A stretch of 64,000 nt of DNA from Fibrobacter sp. UWB11 (GTDB taxonomy: Bacteria; Fibrobacterota; Fibrobacteria; Fibrobacterales; Fibrobacteraceae): NCBI RefSeq assembly GCF_900143015.1, contig NZ_FSRT01000003.1, positions 1-64,000 on the forward strand, given 5' to 3'. Positions 49,231 to 57,817 of this stretch are shown here, one piece after another. The number at the start of each line of letters is the position of its first letter. Position 1 is the first letter of the stretch. The position numbers and the translations under genes were made by a program. The notes under the pieces were generated by a model. The model was given only the letters and a program-made list of their open reading frames with translations, was not told the origin of the DNA and made no database searches.

Positions 49231-51074
49231 TGTTCCTCCTCCTCTTTACCAAAGAAGGCCATCAACACCTTTCGAGCAATCGGGGCCGCCACGGAACCGC
49301 CACCACCGCCAGCTTCCATGATTACGGCAACAGCTATTTGCGGGTCTTCCAGAGGCGCCACGGCAGCAAACCAAGCATGCGTCTTTTGCCCCTTTTTCCA
49401 TTCGCCAGAACCAGTCTTTCCGCCGACGCGAATTCCGGGCACAGCGCCTTTCTTTCCTGTTCCACCCGGATGGTTGACCACAGAATCCATGGCATTCAAA
49501 AGCACTCGATGCGTTTCAGGCTTCATCGTTCCCGGACGGATGATTTCCGGCTCGTAACGGCGCACAACGTTTCCTTGAGCATCCTGCAATTCTTTCATAA
49601 AGTGCGGACGATAAACGCCCTTATTCGTAGCCAAGGAACCAATAAACACAGCTTGTTGCAAAGGCGTTACCATCTGCCCTTGCCCAATCGAAAGGTTCAA
49701 AATCAACCCGCGTGCCCAACGCCAGCCGAGGCGCTTGTTACGCTGATTAAACGAAGCCGAATCCGGGAGCCATCCCGCACGTTCACCGGGAATATCCACA
49801 CCGAGCAATTTTTCGCCATAGCCAAATCGACGGCCAAATTCGTTTATACGCGCCATGTCGATTTCCAAACCAGCCTGATAAAAATACACATCACACGAAA
49901 GACGAAGTGCATGCACAACGTTCAAGTTTCCATGCACGCCCCAGCATCTTTGGTAGCGCGCGCCATACTGGTAACCGCCCGTACATGCCTTCGGGTAATA
50001 CTTTGTTTCCGAAATGATTCCACCTTCAAGCCCAGCCCCAGCTGTCACAAGTTTAAAAATCGATGCCGGAGGATAAACACCCGAAATAGCGCGATTCGTA
50101 AGAGGTCTCATGGAATCAAGCGCTACATGCGCCCAGCCCTTATTGCGTTCTCGACGTTTTAACGAAAAAATATTCGGGTCCAAGCGCGGCGAAGAAACCA
50201 TTGCCAAGATTTCACCATTGCGAGGGTCCACCGCCACCAAAGCCGCTTTCGCTGTATCAGGAATCGCCGCTTCCGCGGCCTTTTGCAATTTCAAATCTAT
50301 TGTCGAAACCATGTGCAAACCCGGTTCCGGAGCAATAAAACCGCCCACATCCGAAAGCGTACGCACTTCACGGCCCGAAGCATTCACTTCCACGAGCTTG
50401 AGCCCGTTTTTCCCACGGAACTCCTTATCGTATTCCTGTTCCAATCCCTTTTGTCCAATGCGGTCTCCTTGCGAATAAGATGCATATTCCGGGAGCTTCA
50501 ATTGCTCTTCCGAAATTTCACTCGTGTAACCAAGCACATGCGAAGCAAGCGTTCCGTACGGGTACTCGCGGCGAGACTCGATAATCACAGTTACACCAGG
50601 CAACTCCGTCGAATGTTCTTCAATCACCGCCACCTGTTCCATCGTAGCATCTTCCAGAATACGAACCGGACGCGTACGCACCCAACGAATCCTCTGGAAC
50701 GCGGTATCGAGCGACAATGAATCAAAAAGATGCGCCCCCGAAGCATCACAGATATTCAGCAATCGATGGAAAATAGAATCCCTGTCCGCCCTTTTGCGGG
50801 GCATTTCAAGGGCCTGGAGCGCAATTTGGTACGAGGGACGGTTACGCACCAGCACTTGACCATTGCGGTCGTAAATGTAGCCGCGATCGGCAATCAATTC
50901 GATTCTGCGCAAACGGTTGTTTTCAGAACGCTGAAAATTCTCTTCGTAATGGATGTACTGCAACGAAAACAGTTTGAACAAAATCACCGTAAAAAGAATA
51001 ATCGTCGCCGCCAAGAAAATCAGGACGTTCCAGTTCCTACGAACTCTCGCTTCGTTCTCCGCCTCACTATACAT
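49227..51074 (-). CDS. mrdA: Penicillin-binding protein 2 (peptidoglycan transpeptidase)
   Basis: About 615 residues. Cross-links peptidoglycan during elongation with RodA. N-terminal anchor (NVLIFLAATIILFTVILF, about 16-33), pedestal/dimerization region (RRIELIADRGYIYDRNGQVL), then the transpeptidase: SxxK in YPPASIFKLV, SxN-type SCDVYFYQAG and KTG in VGGKTGSGEWK. The start at 51072-51074 overlaps the mreD stop by 8 bases and has GGGGAAGAAG upstream; a longer start would run further into mreD. Confidence 0.95.
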   Translation of the reverse strand: MYSEAENEARVRRNWNVLIFLAATIILFTVILFKLFSLQYIHYEENFQRSENNRLRRIELIADRGYIYDRNGQVLVRNRPSYQIALQALEMPRKRADRDSIFHRLLNICDASGAHLFDSLSLDTAFQRIRWVRTRPVRILEDATMEQVAVIEEHSTELPGVTVIIESRREYPYGTLASHVLGYTSEISEEQLKLPEYASYSQGDRIGQKGLEQEYDKEFRGKNGLKLVEVNASGREVRTLSDVGGFIAPEPGLHMVSTIDLKLQKAAEAAIPDTAKAALVAVDPRNGEILAMVSSPRLDPNIFSLKRRERNKGWAHVALDSMRPLTNRAISGVYPPASIFKLVTAGAGLEGGIISETKYYPKACTGGYQYGARYQRCWGVHGNLNVVHALRLSCDVYFYQAGLEIDMARINEFGRRFGYGEKLLGVDIPGERAGWLPDSASFNQRNKRLGWRWARGLILNLSIGQGQMVTPLQQAVFIGSLATNKGVYRPHFMKELQDAQGNVVRRYEPEIIRPGTMKPETHRVLLNAMDSVVNHPGGTGKKGAVPGIRVGGKTGSGEWKKGQKTHAWFAAVAPLEDPQIAVAVIMEAGGGGGSVAAPIARKVLMAFFGKEEEEQ

Positions 51075-51555
51075 TCGACTTCTTCCCCGAAGTGAGGTAG
51101 AACAAAATACCACCGATAACGATGGTGTAAACGCACTCCGGCACAGTCCTTGTTACAAAAAGAGTCGTTACGACATTTTTCTCAAGACCTGTAATAAGGA
51201 AATAGAACATATCGTTCACAAAAAAAGCAAGGCCAAGAACACCCACCTTTGGAGGCAAATTCAGCGTAAGGAAATGTTCCTCGAGCTGCCCCACGGCAAA
51301 GCCCACAATCGTCATCGCAATCGTATTGGCGCCAAGCCATTCTACCGGAGCATAGACATCTAGCGTGAACCCCGCCAAGAAACCCCAAAAGCAGCCAGTC
51401 CCTGCCCCAAAACGCAAAGCCACGGACACAATAAAGATGAGGATAAAGTCAGGCCCGACATCCAAAATCTTAAGCCAGTCGCCAATCGTCGACTGTACCG
51501 CAAAAGCGATGACAAACATCAGGAGCGTCTTTAGCCATCCGTAATTACTCATCAA
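51067..51555 (-). CDS. mreD: Rod-shape-determining protein MreD
   Basis: About 162 residues, five membrane helices. Small, poorly conserved inner-membrane part of the elongasome. Recognised by its position between mreC and mrdA, the helix pattern and the LKILDVGPDFILIFIVSVALRFG...WGFLAGFTLDVYAP segment typical of MreD. It overlaps mreC by 11 bases with AGGAG inside mreC, and overlaps mrdA at its end. Confidence 0.93.
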   Translation of the reverse strand: MMSNYGWLKTLLMFVIAFAVQSTIGDWLKILDVGPDFILIFIVSVALRFGAGTGCFWGFLAGFTLDVYAPVEWLGANTIAMTIVGFAVGQLEEHFLTLNLPPKVGVLGLAFFVNDMFYFLITGLEKNVVTTLFVTRTVPECVYTIVIGGILFYLTSGKKSNV

Positions 51556-52372
51556 GCAACTCCTGGATAATCCAATCGGGATCCTTCTGCATCACAAACA
51601 CTTCTTCCAAGGTCGAAAATTCCTGGAAAGGCTTCACATCCATAAGACTCATCACGTCCAAATCCGCCTTGCGAACCTTATGCACGGTACCCACCGGAAT
51701 CCCCTTCGGGAAAATGCCGCCTAGCCCCGACGTAATGAGCGTATCACCTTCAGCAACGCCTGCATGCGAAGGAATCATCGCCGAAAGCAAATGACCATCC
51801 ACAGATTCCAAAAAGCCCACTACGCGCGTACGACGTTCAAGCACGGAGAGCTTCAAGTTCGGGTCCACCAAAAGTTGCACGCGGGAATGTGTGAGCATCG
51901 CTTTCGAAATCTTCCCCACAAGCCCGTTCATCGAGAACACCGGCATGTTGTCCTTGACTCCATGATGCGTTCCGCGATTAATGACAAGCGTTGTGAGGAA
52001 ACGCCCTGGATTGTGCCCCACTACACGCGAAGTCACAATCGGGAAATCCCACTTGTCGTCAAAACGCACTAGCGTATGGAGTCTTGCCAATTCCTGCAAA
52101 CCTTCGCTTGCATGGTACGTTTCCTGACGCAACCGCGCATTTTCTTCTTTCAGATGCTCGTTTTCGGCCTGTAACGACTTAAAATCATTTACAGACGATA
52201 CCAGCAACTGCACCGGATAAAACACCGACGAAAGCGCCGTAGAGACAATGCTCTCGCGCACTGCCGTCGAAGACGCATGCATCAAGATGCCTAAAACGAG
52301 AAAAAAGGCAAAAGCGACAACGCCATGCCTTTGGGTAAACAAATCGATAATAAAGCGAAAAGCTCTAAGCAT
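51545..52372 (-). CDS. mreC: Rod-shape-determining protein MreC
   Basis: About 275 residues. Periplasmic scaffold joining MreB to PBP2/RodA. Basic start, one membrane helix (about 18-33), a coiled coil (about 58-90, SLQAENEHLKEENARLRQET) and the beta domain with ARVVGHNPGRFLTTLVINRGTHHGVKDNMPV-like sequence, NGLVGKI and VEGDTLITSGLGGIFPKGIPVG. Gene order mreB-mreC-mreD is conserved. Confidence 0.95.
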   Translation of the reverse strand: MLRAFRFIIDLFTQRHGVVAFAFFLVLGILMHASSTAVRESIVSTALSSVFYPVQLLVSSVNDFKSLQAENEHLKEENARLRQETYHASEGLQELARLHTLVRFDDKWDFPIVTSRVVGHNPGRFLTTLVINRGTHHGVKDNMPVFSMNGLVGKISKAMLTHSRVQLLVDPNLKLSVLERRTRVVGFLESVDGHLLSAMIPSHAGVAEGDTLITSGLGGIFPKGIPVGTVHKVRKADLDVMSLMDVKPFQEFSTLEEVFVMQKDPDWIIQELLDE

Positions 52373-52392
52373 CGAAGTGCAATTTCAAAAAA

Positions 52393-53415
52393 TTACGTCG
52401 AAGAAGCGACCAAAACAGGACGATACTTGTCCAGGTCTTCGAGAATGCGAGCAGCACCCTTGCAAACGCAAGTCATCGGATCGTCAATCACGTTAACCGA
52501 GAGGCCCGTTTCCTTGCGGATACGTTCGTCAAGACCACGCAACTGGGAGCCACCACCCGTGAGGATAATGCCCTTGTCGTAAATATCGGCAGAAAGTTCC
52601 GGGAGAGTCATGCTCAAAGCCTGCTTTACCGCTTCGATAATTGCTGTCACCGGTTCATTGATGGCTTCACGGATTTCAGCACTTCCAATCGGAATCGTGC
52701 GTGGCATACCGGCAATAAAGTCAAGACCCTTGACTTCCATCGTCAATTCTTCTTCGAGCGGATTTGCAGAACCAATCTGAATCTTGATCTGTTCGGCAGT
52801 GCTTTCGCCCACGCAAAGGTTGTACATGGTACGCAAGTAACGCACAATCGCTTCGTCCATTTCGTCACCGCCCACGCGCACAGAGCCGTTGCAGTCGGAC
52901 TTGTTCAACGCAATCACAGCGATATCGGACGTACCGCCGCCAATATCCACAATCATGTTACCGACCGGTTCTTCAACCGGGATGCCCATACCAATTGCAG
53001 CAGCCATCGGTTCATGGACCAAGTGGACTTCCTTGGCCCCCGTCATCTTGATAGCATCAATCACGGCACGCGTTTCCACTTCGGTAATTCCGTTCGGAAC
53101 GCCAACCACCACACGCGGTTTTGCCATCCACATCGGATAGCGCTGCACGCGCCTGATAAAGGTGGTCAAAAGCTTTTCGACAAGCTCAAAATCAGCAATA
53201 ACACCGTCACGCATCGGACGAATGGCACGACTTTCGCCAGACGTACGACCAAGCATTTTCTTAGCTTCAGCACCAATCGCTGTAATGCGATTGCTCTTAC
53301 GGTCCACCGCAATCACAGTCGGTTCATTAATGACAATGCCCTGTCCTGCTACATGGACAAGCGTATTTGCGGTACCCAAATCGATACCGATATCACATGA
53401 GAAAAGTCCGAACAA
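52393..53415 (-). CDS. mreB: Actin-like rod-shape protein MreB
   Basis: About 340 residues. Membrane-associated actin homologue that guides lateral wall synthesis. Motifs: IDLGTANTLVHV (phosphate 1), VVGVPNGITEVETRAV, LVHEPMAAAIGMGIPV, MIVDIGGGTSDIAVI (phosphate 2) and GIILTGGGSQLRGLD (adenosine). The start codon is TTG at 53413-53415, set by AGAGGG 7 bases upstream and by the conserved protein start; no in-frame ATG lies nearby. First gene of the mreBCD-mrdA-rodA operon. A TATATT -10-like element stands about 40 bases upstream. Confidence 0.97.
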   Translation of the reverse strand: MFGLFSCDIGIDLGTANTLVHVAGQGIVINEPTVIAVDRKSNRITAIGAEAKKMLGRTSGESRAIRPMRDGVIADFELVEKLLTTFIRRVQRYPMWMAKPRVVVGVPNGITEVETRAVIDAIKMTGAKEVHLVHEPMAAAIGMGIPVEEPVGNMIVDIGGGTSDIAVIALNKSDCNGSVRVGGDEMDEAIVRYLRTMYNLCVGESTAEQIKIQIGSANPLEEELTMEVKGLDFIAGMPRTIPIGSAEIREAINEPVTAIIEAVKQALSMTLPELSADIYDKGIILTGGGSQLRGLDERIRKETGLSVNVIDDPMTCVCKGAARILEDLDKYRPVLVASST

Positions 53416-53477
53416 AATTTAACCCTCTTAATGGAATTCCCATCCGAAAATATAACTAAAATAGATGTAATTATTAC

Positions 53478-53840
53478 CTACGGATTTTTATCCTTACCGA
53501 ATTTCAGAACCTTGGAATAACGGTCCCAATGTCTGCCATGAACTTCGTAACGGTACTTGCGTTTTTCGTAAATGGCCATGTTCTTGTAGATGTAAAAATC
53601 GACTTCTGCATAAGCCGCATAAATCTCAGCTTCGGCGCCTTCGAACAACCTAAAATCACGAATCTTGTAATACGGTTCGTCGAGCAAGTCTTCCTTTGTA
53701 GCCTTGGCATTCAGAGTTTCAGCAACCATGAACTTCAAGTCTTCTTGCAAATACGGAAGGAGTTTCTTTTCAATGCGCTCCGTCGGTTCTGAACAAGACG
53801 AAAGCAAAACGAGAAATATGAGGGACAAAATCTTTTTCAT
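53478..53840 (-). CDS. Small lipoprotein of unknown function
   Basis: About 120 residues: a lipoprotein signal (KKILSLIFLVLLSSC), then a mixed alpha/beta domain with LKFMVAETLNAKATKEDLLDEP and VDFYIYKNMAIYEKRKYRYEVHGRHWDRYSK. No family recognised. Its start sits in the T-run of the terminator that ends the upstream porin-like gene, and no ribosome site is visible; an in-frame ATG two codons earlier is possible. It lies 62 bases before mreB in the same direction and could be transcribed with it. Confidence 0.65.
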   Translation of the reverse strand: MKKILSLIFLVLLSSCSEPTERIEKKLLPYLQEDLKFMVAETLNAKATKEDLLDEPYYKIRDFRLFEGAEAEIYAAYAEVDFYIYKNMAIYEKRKYRYEVHGRHWDRYSKVLKFGKDKNP

Positions 53841-53846
53841 GCTCAT

Positions 53847-53885
53847 AAAATAAAAAAAGAAACGCACCCAAGTGGAATGCGTTTC
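53847..53885 (-). terminator. Terminator of the outer-membrane barrel gene
   Basis: On the minus strand GAAACGCA pairs with TGCGTTTC across 11 bases, followed by TTTTTTTATTTT. It lies about 105 bases past the barrel gene's stop, beyond the heptamer repeats. Confidence 0.85.
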
Positions 53886-53894
53886 GTAAATAGT

Positions 53895-53985
53895 TGCTAG
53901 TGTTTAGTTGTTGGTCATTAGTCGTTAGAATTATCGACTCAAGCCAATGACCTTAACTAATGACTACTAACCATTGACTAATGAC
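53895..53985. repeat. Degenerate heptamer repeat tract
   Basis: A 90-base tract of 7-base units on both strands: GTCATTA-GTCGTTA in the left half and TAATGAC-TACTAAC-CATTGAC-TAATGAC in the right half, the halves forming an imperfect inverted repeat around ATTATCGACTC. Related units are at 26121-26146 and 41203-41237. It resembles the short tandemly repeated heptamers known from cyanobacterial intergenic regions. Confidence 0.75.
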
Positions 53986-53988
53986 CAG

Positions 53989-55293
53989 TTAGAACGAGTA
54001 CGTTGCAGAGATTCTGGAGAAAAGTCTGCCTTCGCCCTGGAACGGGTTACGGAAGAGGAGGTCTTCAGCAACAGTCACGTCGATCTTCAACTTTTCTTCG
54101 ATGTTGATACCGAAACCGAAGCCAACGTGGTCCTTGGAAGTTCCATCAGCAAGCGGGTTCGTGCTGAAGAAGTTGCCATCATCCTTGCAAATGCCATACT
54201 GCTTGTCATTGTACTTGTCGATGTTCTTGTCATGAACATTGCACTTTGTGTAAAGGATAGACTTCTGACCGCCAACACGGATCACAAACCAATCCCACCA
54301 AATGTTACGTTCGATACCGAAGCTAATCATACCACCAACATCGGTACGTTCGTCCCAATGCTTGTTGTCTTCGTTACGGGAATCGTAAGTCCAGGTCTTG
54401 TTGATGGCATCGAAGATCCAGTCATGAGCCTTTCTCTTGTTCCAGATAAAGTCAAGACCCATCCAGAAGAAGCCACGATCAAGAGCGACGTTCACGCCGA
54501 CACCAACCTGAGCATGCGTTTCATCCAAGCCCGGAGCTTCAATGAACTTGAGGTTCAAGGCCGGAACGAGTTCACCGTTGATGGCATCCAAAGTAAAGAA
54601 AGCACGGGACTTGATCAACCAAGAGAAGTTTCCATCATCAAAGAAGTTGTGGTGTTCCGGACCATACTGGATACGGGCCAAAGCCAAAGAAAATTCCAAG
54701 TCAAAGTAGTTCGTGAACTGGAAGTTCATACCACCATCGGCCTGCACAACAGAAGCAAAGGCGTTTTTCTTCACCTGGTAGTTGCCATCTTCGCCCTTGT
54801 CGCCACCGTCCTGCGTTGCGATATACACATGCAAGCCCCAAGCGTTACCGTTCAAAAGCGTACCGCCCAAGAAACCGTCGAAGTTCGTGACCGTTTCAGG
54901 AACAGAAGTCTTGGAACCATTATCGCCAATCACGACATCCGGCAAATACTGGAAGAGGTCGGCATTGATACGGCCAAAAAGACCACCGATAGAAATACGC
55001 GGGTCCGGATTATTTTCGCCACCAATGGAGAATGAGAAAATACCACCAAAGTTCGGATGCTGAGGATCACGGTTTGCGCCCACTTCAACACGATCCGTGT
55101 ACGGGCCAAATTCGCCGATCAAGTAGTTGGAGTAGAGGTTGATGTTTGCCGCGTTATCAAAGATGCTCACATCGTCCATGATGTAAGTCGTATTCTTACC
55201 CATAGATTCGATACGGGCAAATGTTGCAAATGCAGAACCGACACCAAAAATTCCGATTGCGGTGCCAACTGCAGCTACGGTTTTTAAGTTCAT
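53989..55293 (-). CDS. Outer-membrane beta-barrel protein (Fibrobacter porin-like)
   Basis: About 434 residues. Signal peptide (GTAIGIFGVGSAFA, cleaved near 23), then alternating aromatic/hydrophobic strands ending in the outer-membrane-type YSF (C-terminal Phe). The mature start FARIESMGKNTTYIMDD followed by IFDNAANINLY appears in families of bacterial outer-membrane proteins of unknown function. A good GGAGT ribosome site precedes the ATG. Two Cys in a surface-like loop (KCNVHDK...GICKDD) may pair. Transport substrate unknown. It is separated from the ExbB/TonB cluster by a terminator, so it is not part of that operon. Confidence 0.72.
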   Translation of the reverse strand: MNLKTVAAVGTAIGIFGVGSAFATFARIESMGKNTTYIMDDVSIFDNAANINLYSNYLIGEFGPYTDRVEVGANRDPQHPNFGGIFSFSIGGENNPDPRISIGGLFGRINADLFQYLPDVVIGDNGSKTSVPETVTNFDGFLGGTLLNGNAWGLHVYIATQDGGDKGEDGNYQVKKNAFASVVQADGGMNFQFTNYFDLEFSLALARIQYGPEHHNFFDDGNFSWLIKSRAFFTLDAINGELVPALNLKFIEAPGLDETHAQVGVGVNVALDRGFFWMGLDFIWNKRKAHDWIFDAINKTWTYDSRNEDNKHWDERTDVGGMISFGIERNIWWDWFVIRVGGQKSILYTKCNVHDKNIDKYNDKQYGICKDDGNFFSTNPLADGTSKDHVGFGFGINIEEKLKIDVTVAEDLLFRNPFQGEGRLFSRISATYSF

Positions 55294-55410
55294 GGAATAA
55301 CTCCTATTGAAAATTCATTTATAAAGTTAGTTTTATAAAATAAAAAACGCAACAAAATTTTAATGAAAAACGATTTTTTTTGATACATTTCGTCTTCCAA
55401 AAACAGAAAA

Positions 55411-55444
55411 CAAAAAAGGCCAGACTTTCGTCTGGTCTTTTTTT
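55411..55444 (-). terminator. Terminator of the ExbB/D-TonB-like operon
   Basis: AAGACCAGAC-GAAA-GTCTGGCCTT on the minus strand, followed by T-rich sequence, 18 bases after the TonB-like stop. Confidence 0.9.
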
Positions 55445-55461
55445 CAAGCTTTCCAAGTGAA

Positions 55462-56388
55462 TTATTCGGAGAACGTGAACGGGATAGTAACCGTCGTGTT
55501 ACCGGACTTCACCTTGCTGAAGGTCCAGCGGCTGACTGCGTTCTTGATTTCGCTGTCGAATTCGCTGAAACCGGTCGTGGAAGACACAGTGGAAATGCTG
55601 ATGATTTCGCCACCCGGAGCGATCGTGAACTTCAAGGTAACCTTACCCTGGAATCCCGGTTTCTTCTTCAGGCACTTGTTATAGATGTGGCGAAGACCCG
55701 GAGTACGCTGGCGGACAACCTTCATGATGTCTGCTGCGGAACGAGAGCCACCACCGGCACCCATGTCGATATCACGCATAGACGGAGTCTTGATGGAGCC
55801 CTTAGCCTTAGTAGCGATACCACCGCCACCACCGCCAAGGAGACCTGCAAGGCCGTCACCGATACCACCGGAACCACCTTCTGCGTAACCTTCGTTGAAG
55901 CCACCATCAGCCTTACCGCGACGGCCACCGAGAACGGTCTTACCCGTAGTCTGGAGACCAGCAACGTCCTTGAGCACCTTATCGATGTCCTTGGTGAACT
56001 TCTGGTTCTTCATCAAGTCATAAGCAGCAGCAGAGGCATTCTTGGTCTGTGCAGTGAGGAGCTTGAGCACGCCGCGAGTCTGCGGAGCGTTCGGCTGACC
56101 CTTACCACGCGGCTTGCCACCGCCACCAGCTTTCTTACGAGGCTTTTTCGGTTCGGGCTTCTTCTTTTCTTCCTTCTTTTCTTCCTTCTGCTCAATCTGC
56201 ATGGAAGTAGTAAGGTCCACGGAATCAGCGTTGTCGAATACGACTTCAGCAACGACCTGTTCGTACATGGAAGCCCAAATACACATAGCCAAAGCGATCA
56301 CAAGAGAGACACCGGCGATTGCGCCCATCTTCTTGTCGGATTCCGGCATGAGCGACGCAATAAACGGATCTATGTTCTTCTTAGCCAT
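55462..56388 (-). CDS. TonB/AgmX-type energy-transduction protein
   Basis: About 308 residues: a short cytoplasmic start, one membrane helix (GAIAGVSLVIALAMCIWASMY, about 22-42), a Lys/Glu/Pro periplasmic stretch (about 67-90), Gly-rich linkers (about 155-200) and a C-terminal AgmX/TonB-like domain (GLRHIYNKCLKKKPGFQGKVTLKF to RWTFSKVKSGNTTVTIPFTFSE). AgmX/PglI proteins of myxobacteria are part of gliding and envelope machines and end with this domain. It is encoded last in ExbB-ExbD-ExbD-TonB order, so it probably relays proton-driven motion from the inner membrane to the cell surface. Confidence 0.82.
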   Translation of the reverse strand: MAKKNIDPFIASLMPESDKKMGAIAGVSLVIALAMCIWASMYEQVVAEVVFDNADSVDLTTSMQIEQKEEKKEEKKKPEPKKPRKKAGGGGKPRGKGQPNAPQTRGVLKLLTAQTKNASAAAYDLMKNQKFTKDIDKVLKDVAGLQTTGKTVLGGRRGKADGGFNEGYAEGGSGGIGDGLAGLLGGGGGGIATKAKGSIKTPSMRDIDMGAGGGSRSAADIMKVVRQRTPGLRHIYNKCLKKKPGFQGKVTLKFTIAPGGEIISISTVSSTTGFSEFDSEIKNAVSRWTFSKVKSGNTTVTIPFTFSE

Positions 56389-56391
56389 TGA

Positions 56392-56886
56392 TTATTCCTC
56401 CCCGCCGTTCTTCTGCATCACGGCGAATGCGATGTTCGTGTATCCGGAGAAGCCACAAGTAGCCATGACCTTATACATCGCATCATACGGGATGTTCTTG
56501 TCAATCTGAACAATGATGTGACCGGCTTCATCGGCAGGAAGGCCCATCTTGAGAGCGTGTTCCTGTTCGATTGCGCGACGATCCTTCAAGATTTCGTCCA
56601 CCTTCGTAACGAGGAGGTCTTCCTGAGCGAGAACGTCAGCGGTCGGCACGACCTTTTCATTGTCAACGATAACGTAGTTAGCATCGACCACGACAGTCAG
56701 AGACACTTCCTTCGGCTGAACCTTAGAGGTAGAGATCGGAAGAATCAAGTTTTCTGCCTGAGTCAAAAGCTGACCTTCAGCGTCCATGTTCTTAATCATG
56801 AACACCAAGATGATGGTCATCATGTCCATCATGGACGTTAAGGAGAAAGGTACGTCTTCGCTATACTTACGAGATTTTCTAGCCAT
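56392..56886 (-). CDS. exbD: ExbD/TolR-family biopolymer transport protein (intact membrane Asp)
   Basis: About 164 residues: a basic start, one membrane helix (SLTSMMDMMTIILVFMI) with the proton-carrying Asp at about 21, and a periplasmic domain ending in the ExbD pattern (HIIVQIDKNIPYDAMYKVMATCGFSGYTNIAFAV). It has an acidic mid-insert (about 80-115). It works with the TolQ/ExbB-like protein at 57818. It lies 2 bases from the next upstream ExbD gene and 3 from the TonB-like gene. Confidence 0.9.
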   Translation of the reverse strand: MARKSRKYSEDVPFSLTSMMDMMTIILVFMIKNMDAEGQLLTQAENLILPISTSKVQPKEVSLTVVVDANYVIVDNEKVVPTADVLAQEDLLVTKVDEILKDRRAIEQEHALKMGLPADEAGHIIVQIDKNIPYDAMYKVMATCGFSGYTNIAFAVMQKNGGEE

Positions 56887-56888
56887 GA

Positions 56889-57779
56889 TTAACCTCCCAA
56901 CTTAGCAAGGTTGATCTTGCTGAAACCAGCTTCCTTAGCACGGTCCATGAGCTGGATGATCTTATCGAACTGAGCATCGTCGTTAGCAACGATGATAATG
57001 TTATCAACGTCGTCCAAGTCGATGAACTGAGTATGGATAGCGATCAAATCCTTAGCAATGAGATCGTATGCAGAAAGCGGATAAATCATAGTCTTGTCAC
57101 CCGGCTTGAGAGTACGGGCAGAGTTCGGCTGAAGCGTTGCGAGAGCCATGCCAGGAGTCGGAGCCTTGAGAGCAGCCGGCTTCTGAAGGCCACCTACGCC
57201 TTCACCCGGAAGAGACAAGAAGTTGTTAGCGCCATCTACGTAAGCACTGTCAGCGTGAGCTTCTTCAGCACTTCCGTCGTTCTTATAAGCGGCCCAAATG
57301 ACCTTACCCGGATCTTCTTCAGATTCCTTCTGAATAGCCCAGAGTTCGATGGTTTCGATTTCATAGAGATACTTCTCTTTGTCCATTTCGGAACCATCTT
57401 TGCACTTCGGTCCGTGTCCACTTTCAACAGCAGCCTTTACGTCTTCCATCGGATATGTAACGAGCTGAGCATCGGACTTGCAACGGAACGTCCACATTTC
57501 CTTGAAATAGACGTTCGGCTGGAAACCACCGCGAGCACCGATAACAAGATAGTTGCCAGCGATAGCGAGGGACAAGTTCAATGCCTGCTCATCAGGTGGA
57601 GGAGGCGTCTGATCGTCGATGAGCATCTGGCTGCGTTCAGGCAGATTGACTTCGACGATAGCGAGCTTGGAGAAAGCAGTCATGGTCAGAAGCATAGGAA
57701 TCAAGATGGTGAACAAGCCCATCGCCGGAAGCAAATCCGGTTCTTCGACCTTTCCTGGTTTCTTGATTTGTTTTGCCAT
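56889..57779 (-). CDS. Enlarged ExbD-like protein lacking the membrane Asp
   Basis: About 296 residues, about twice the usual ExbD length. The start DLLPAMGLFTILIPMLLTMTAFSKLAIVEVNLPE has the ExbD layout, but the membrane helix carries no Asp. The C-terminus (IAIHTQFIDLDDVDNIIIVANDDAQFDKIIQLMDRAKEAGFSKINLA) keeps the ExbD periplasmic fold. Between lies a large insert (about 60-210) with RGGFQPNVYFKEMWTF and a Cys pair. It may be a structural partner of the Asp-containing ExbD rather than a proton carrier. The gene sits between exbB and exbD in the operon. Confidence 0.82.
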   Translation of the reverse strand: MAKQIKKPGKVEEPDLLPAMGLFTILIPMLLTMTAFSKLAIVEVNLPERSQMLIDDQTPPPPDEQALNLSLAIAGNYLVIGARGGFQPNVYFKEMWTFRCKSDAQLVTYPMEDVKAAVESGHGPKCKDGSEMDKEKYLYEIETIELWAIQKESEEDPGKVIWAAYKNDGSAEEAHADSAYVDGANNFLSLPGEGVGGLQKPAALKAPTPGMALATLQPNSARTLKPGDKTMIYPLSAYDLIAKDLIAIHTQFIDLDDVDNIIIVANDDAQFDKIIQLMDRAKEAGFSKINLAKLGG

Positions 57780-57817
57780 GTTTTATAAACTCCAGTTAAA
57801 ATTAAACTCTCTGATGA

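Noticed and set aside
53895-53985. CRISPR array
   Set aside because: Units are 7 bases with no unique spacers; no cas genes in the window.
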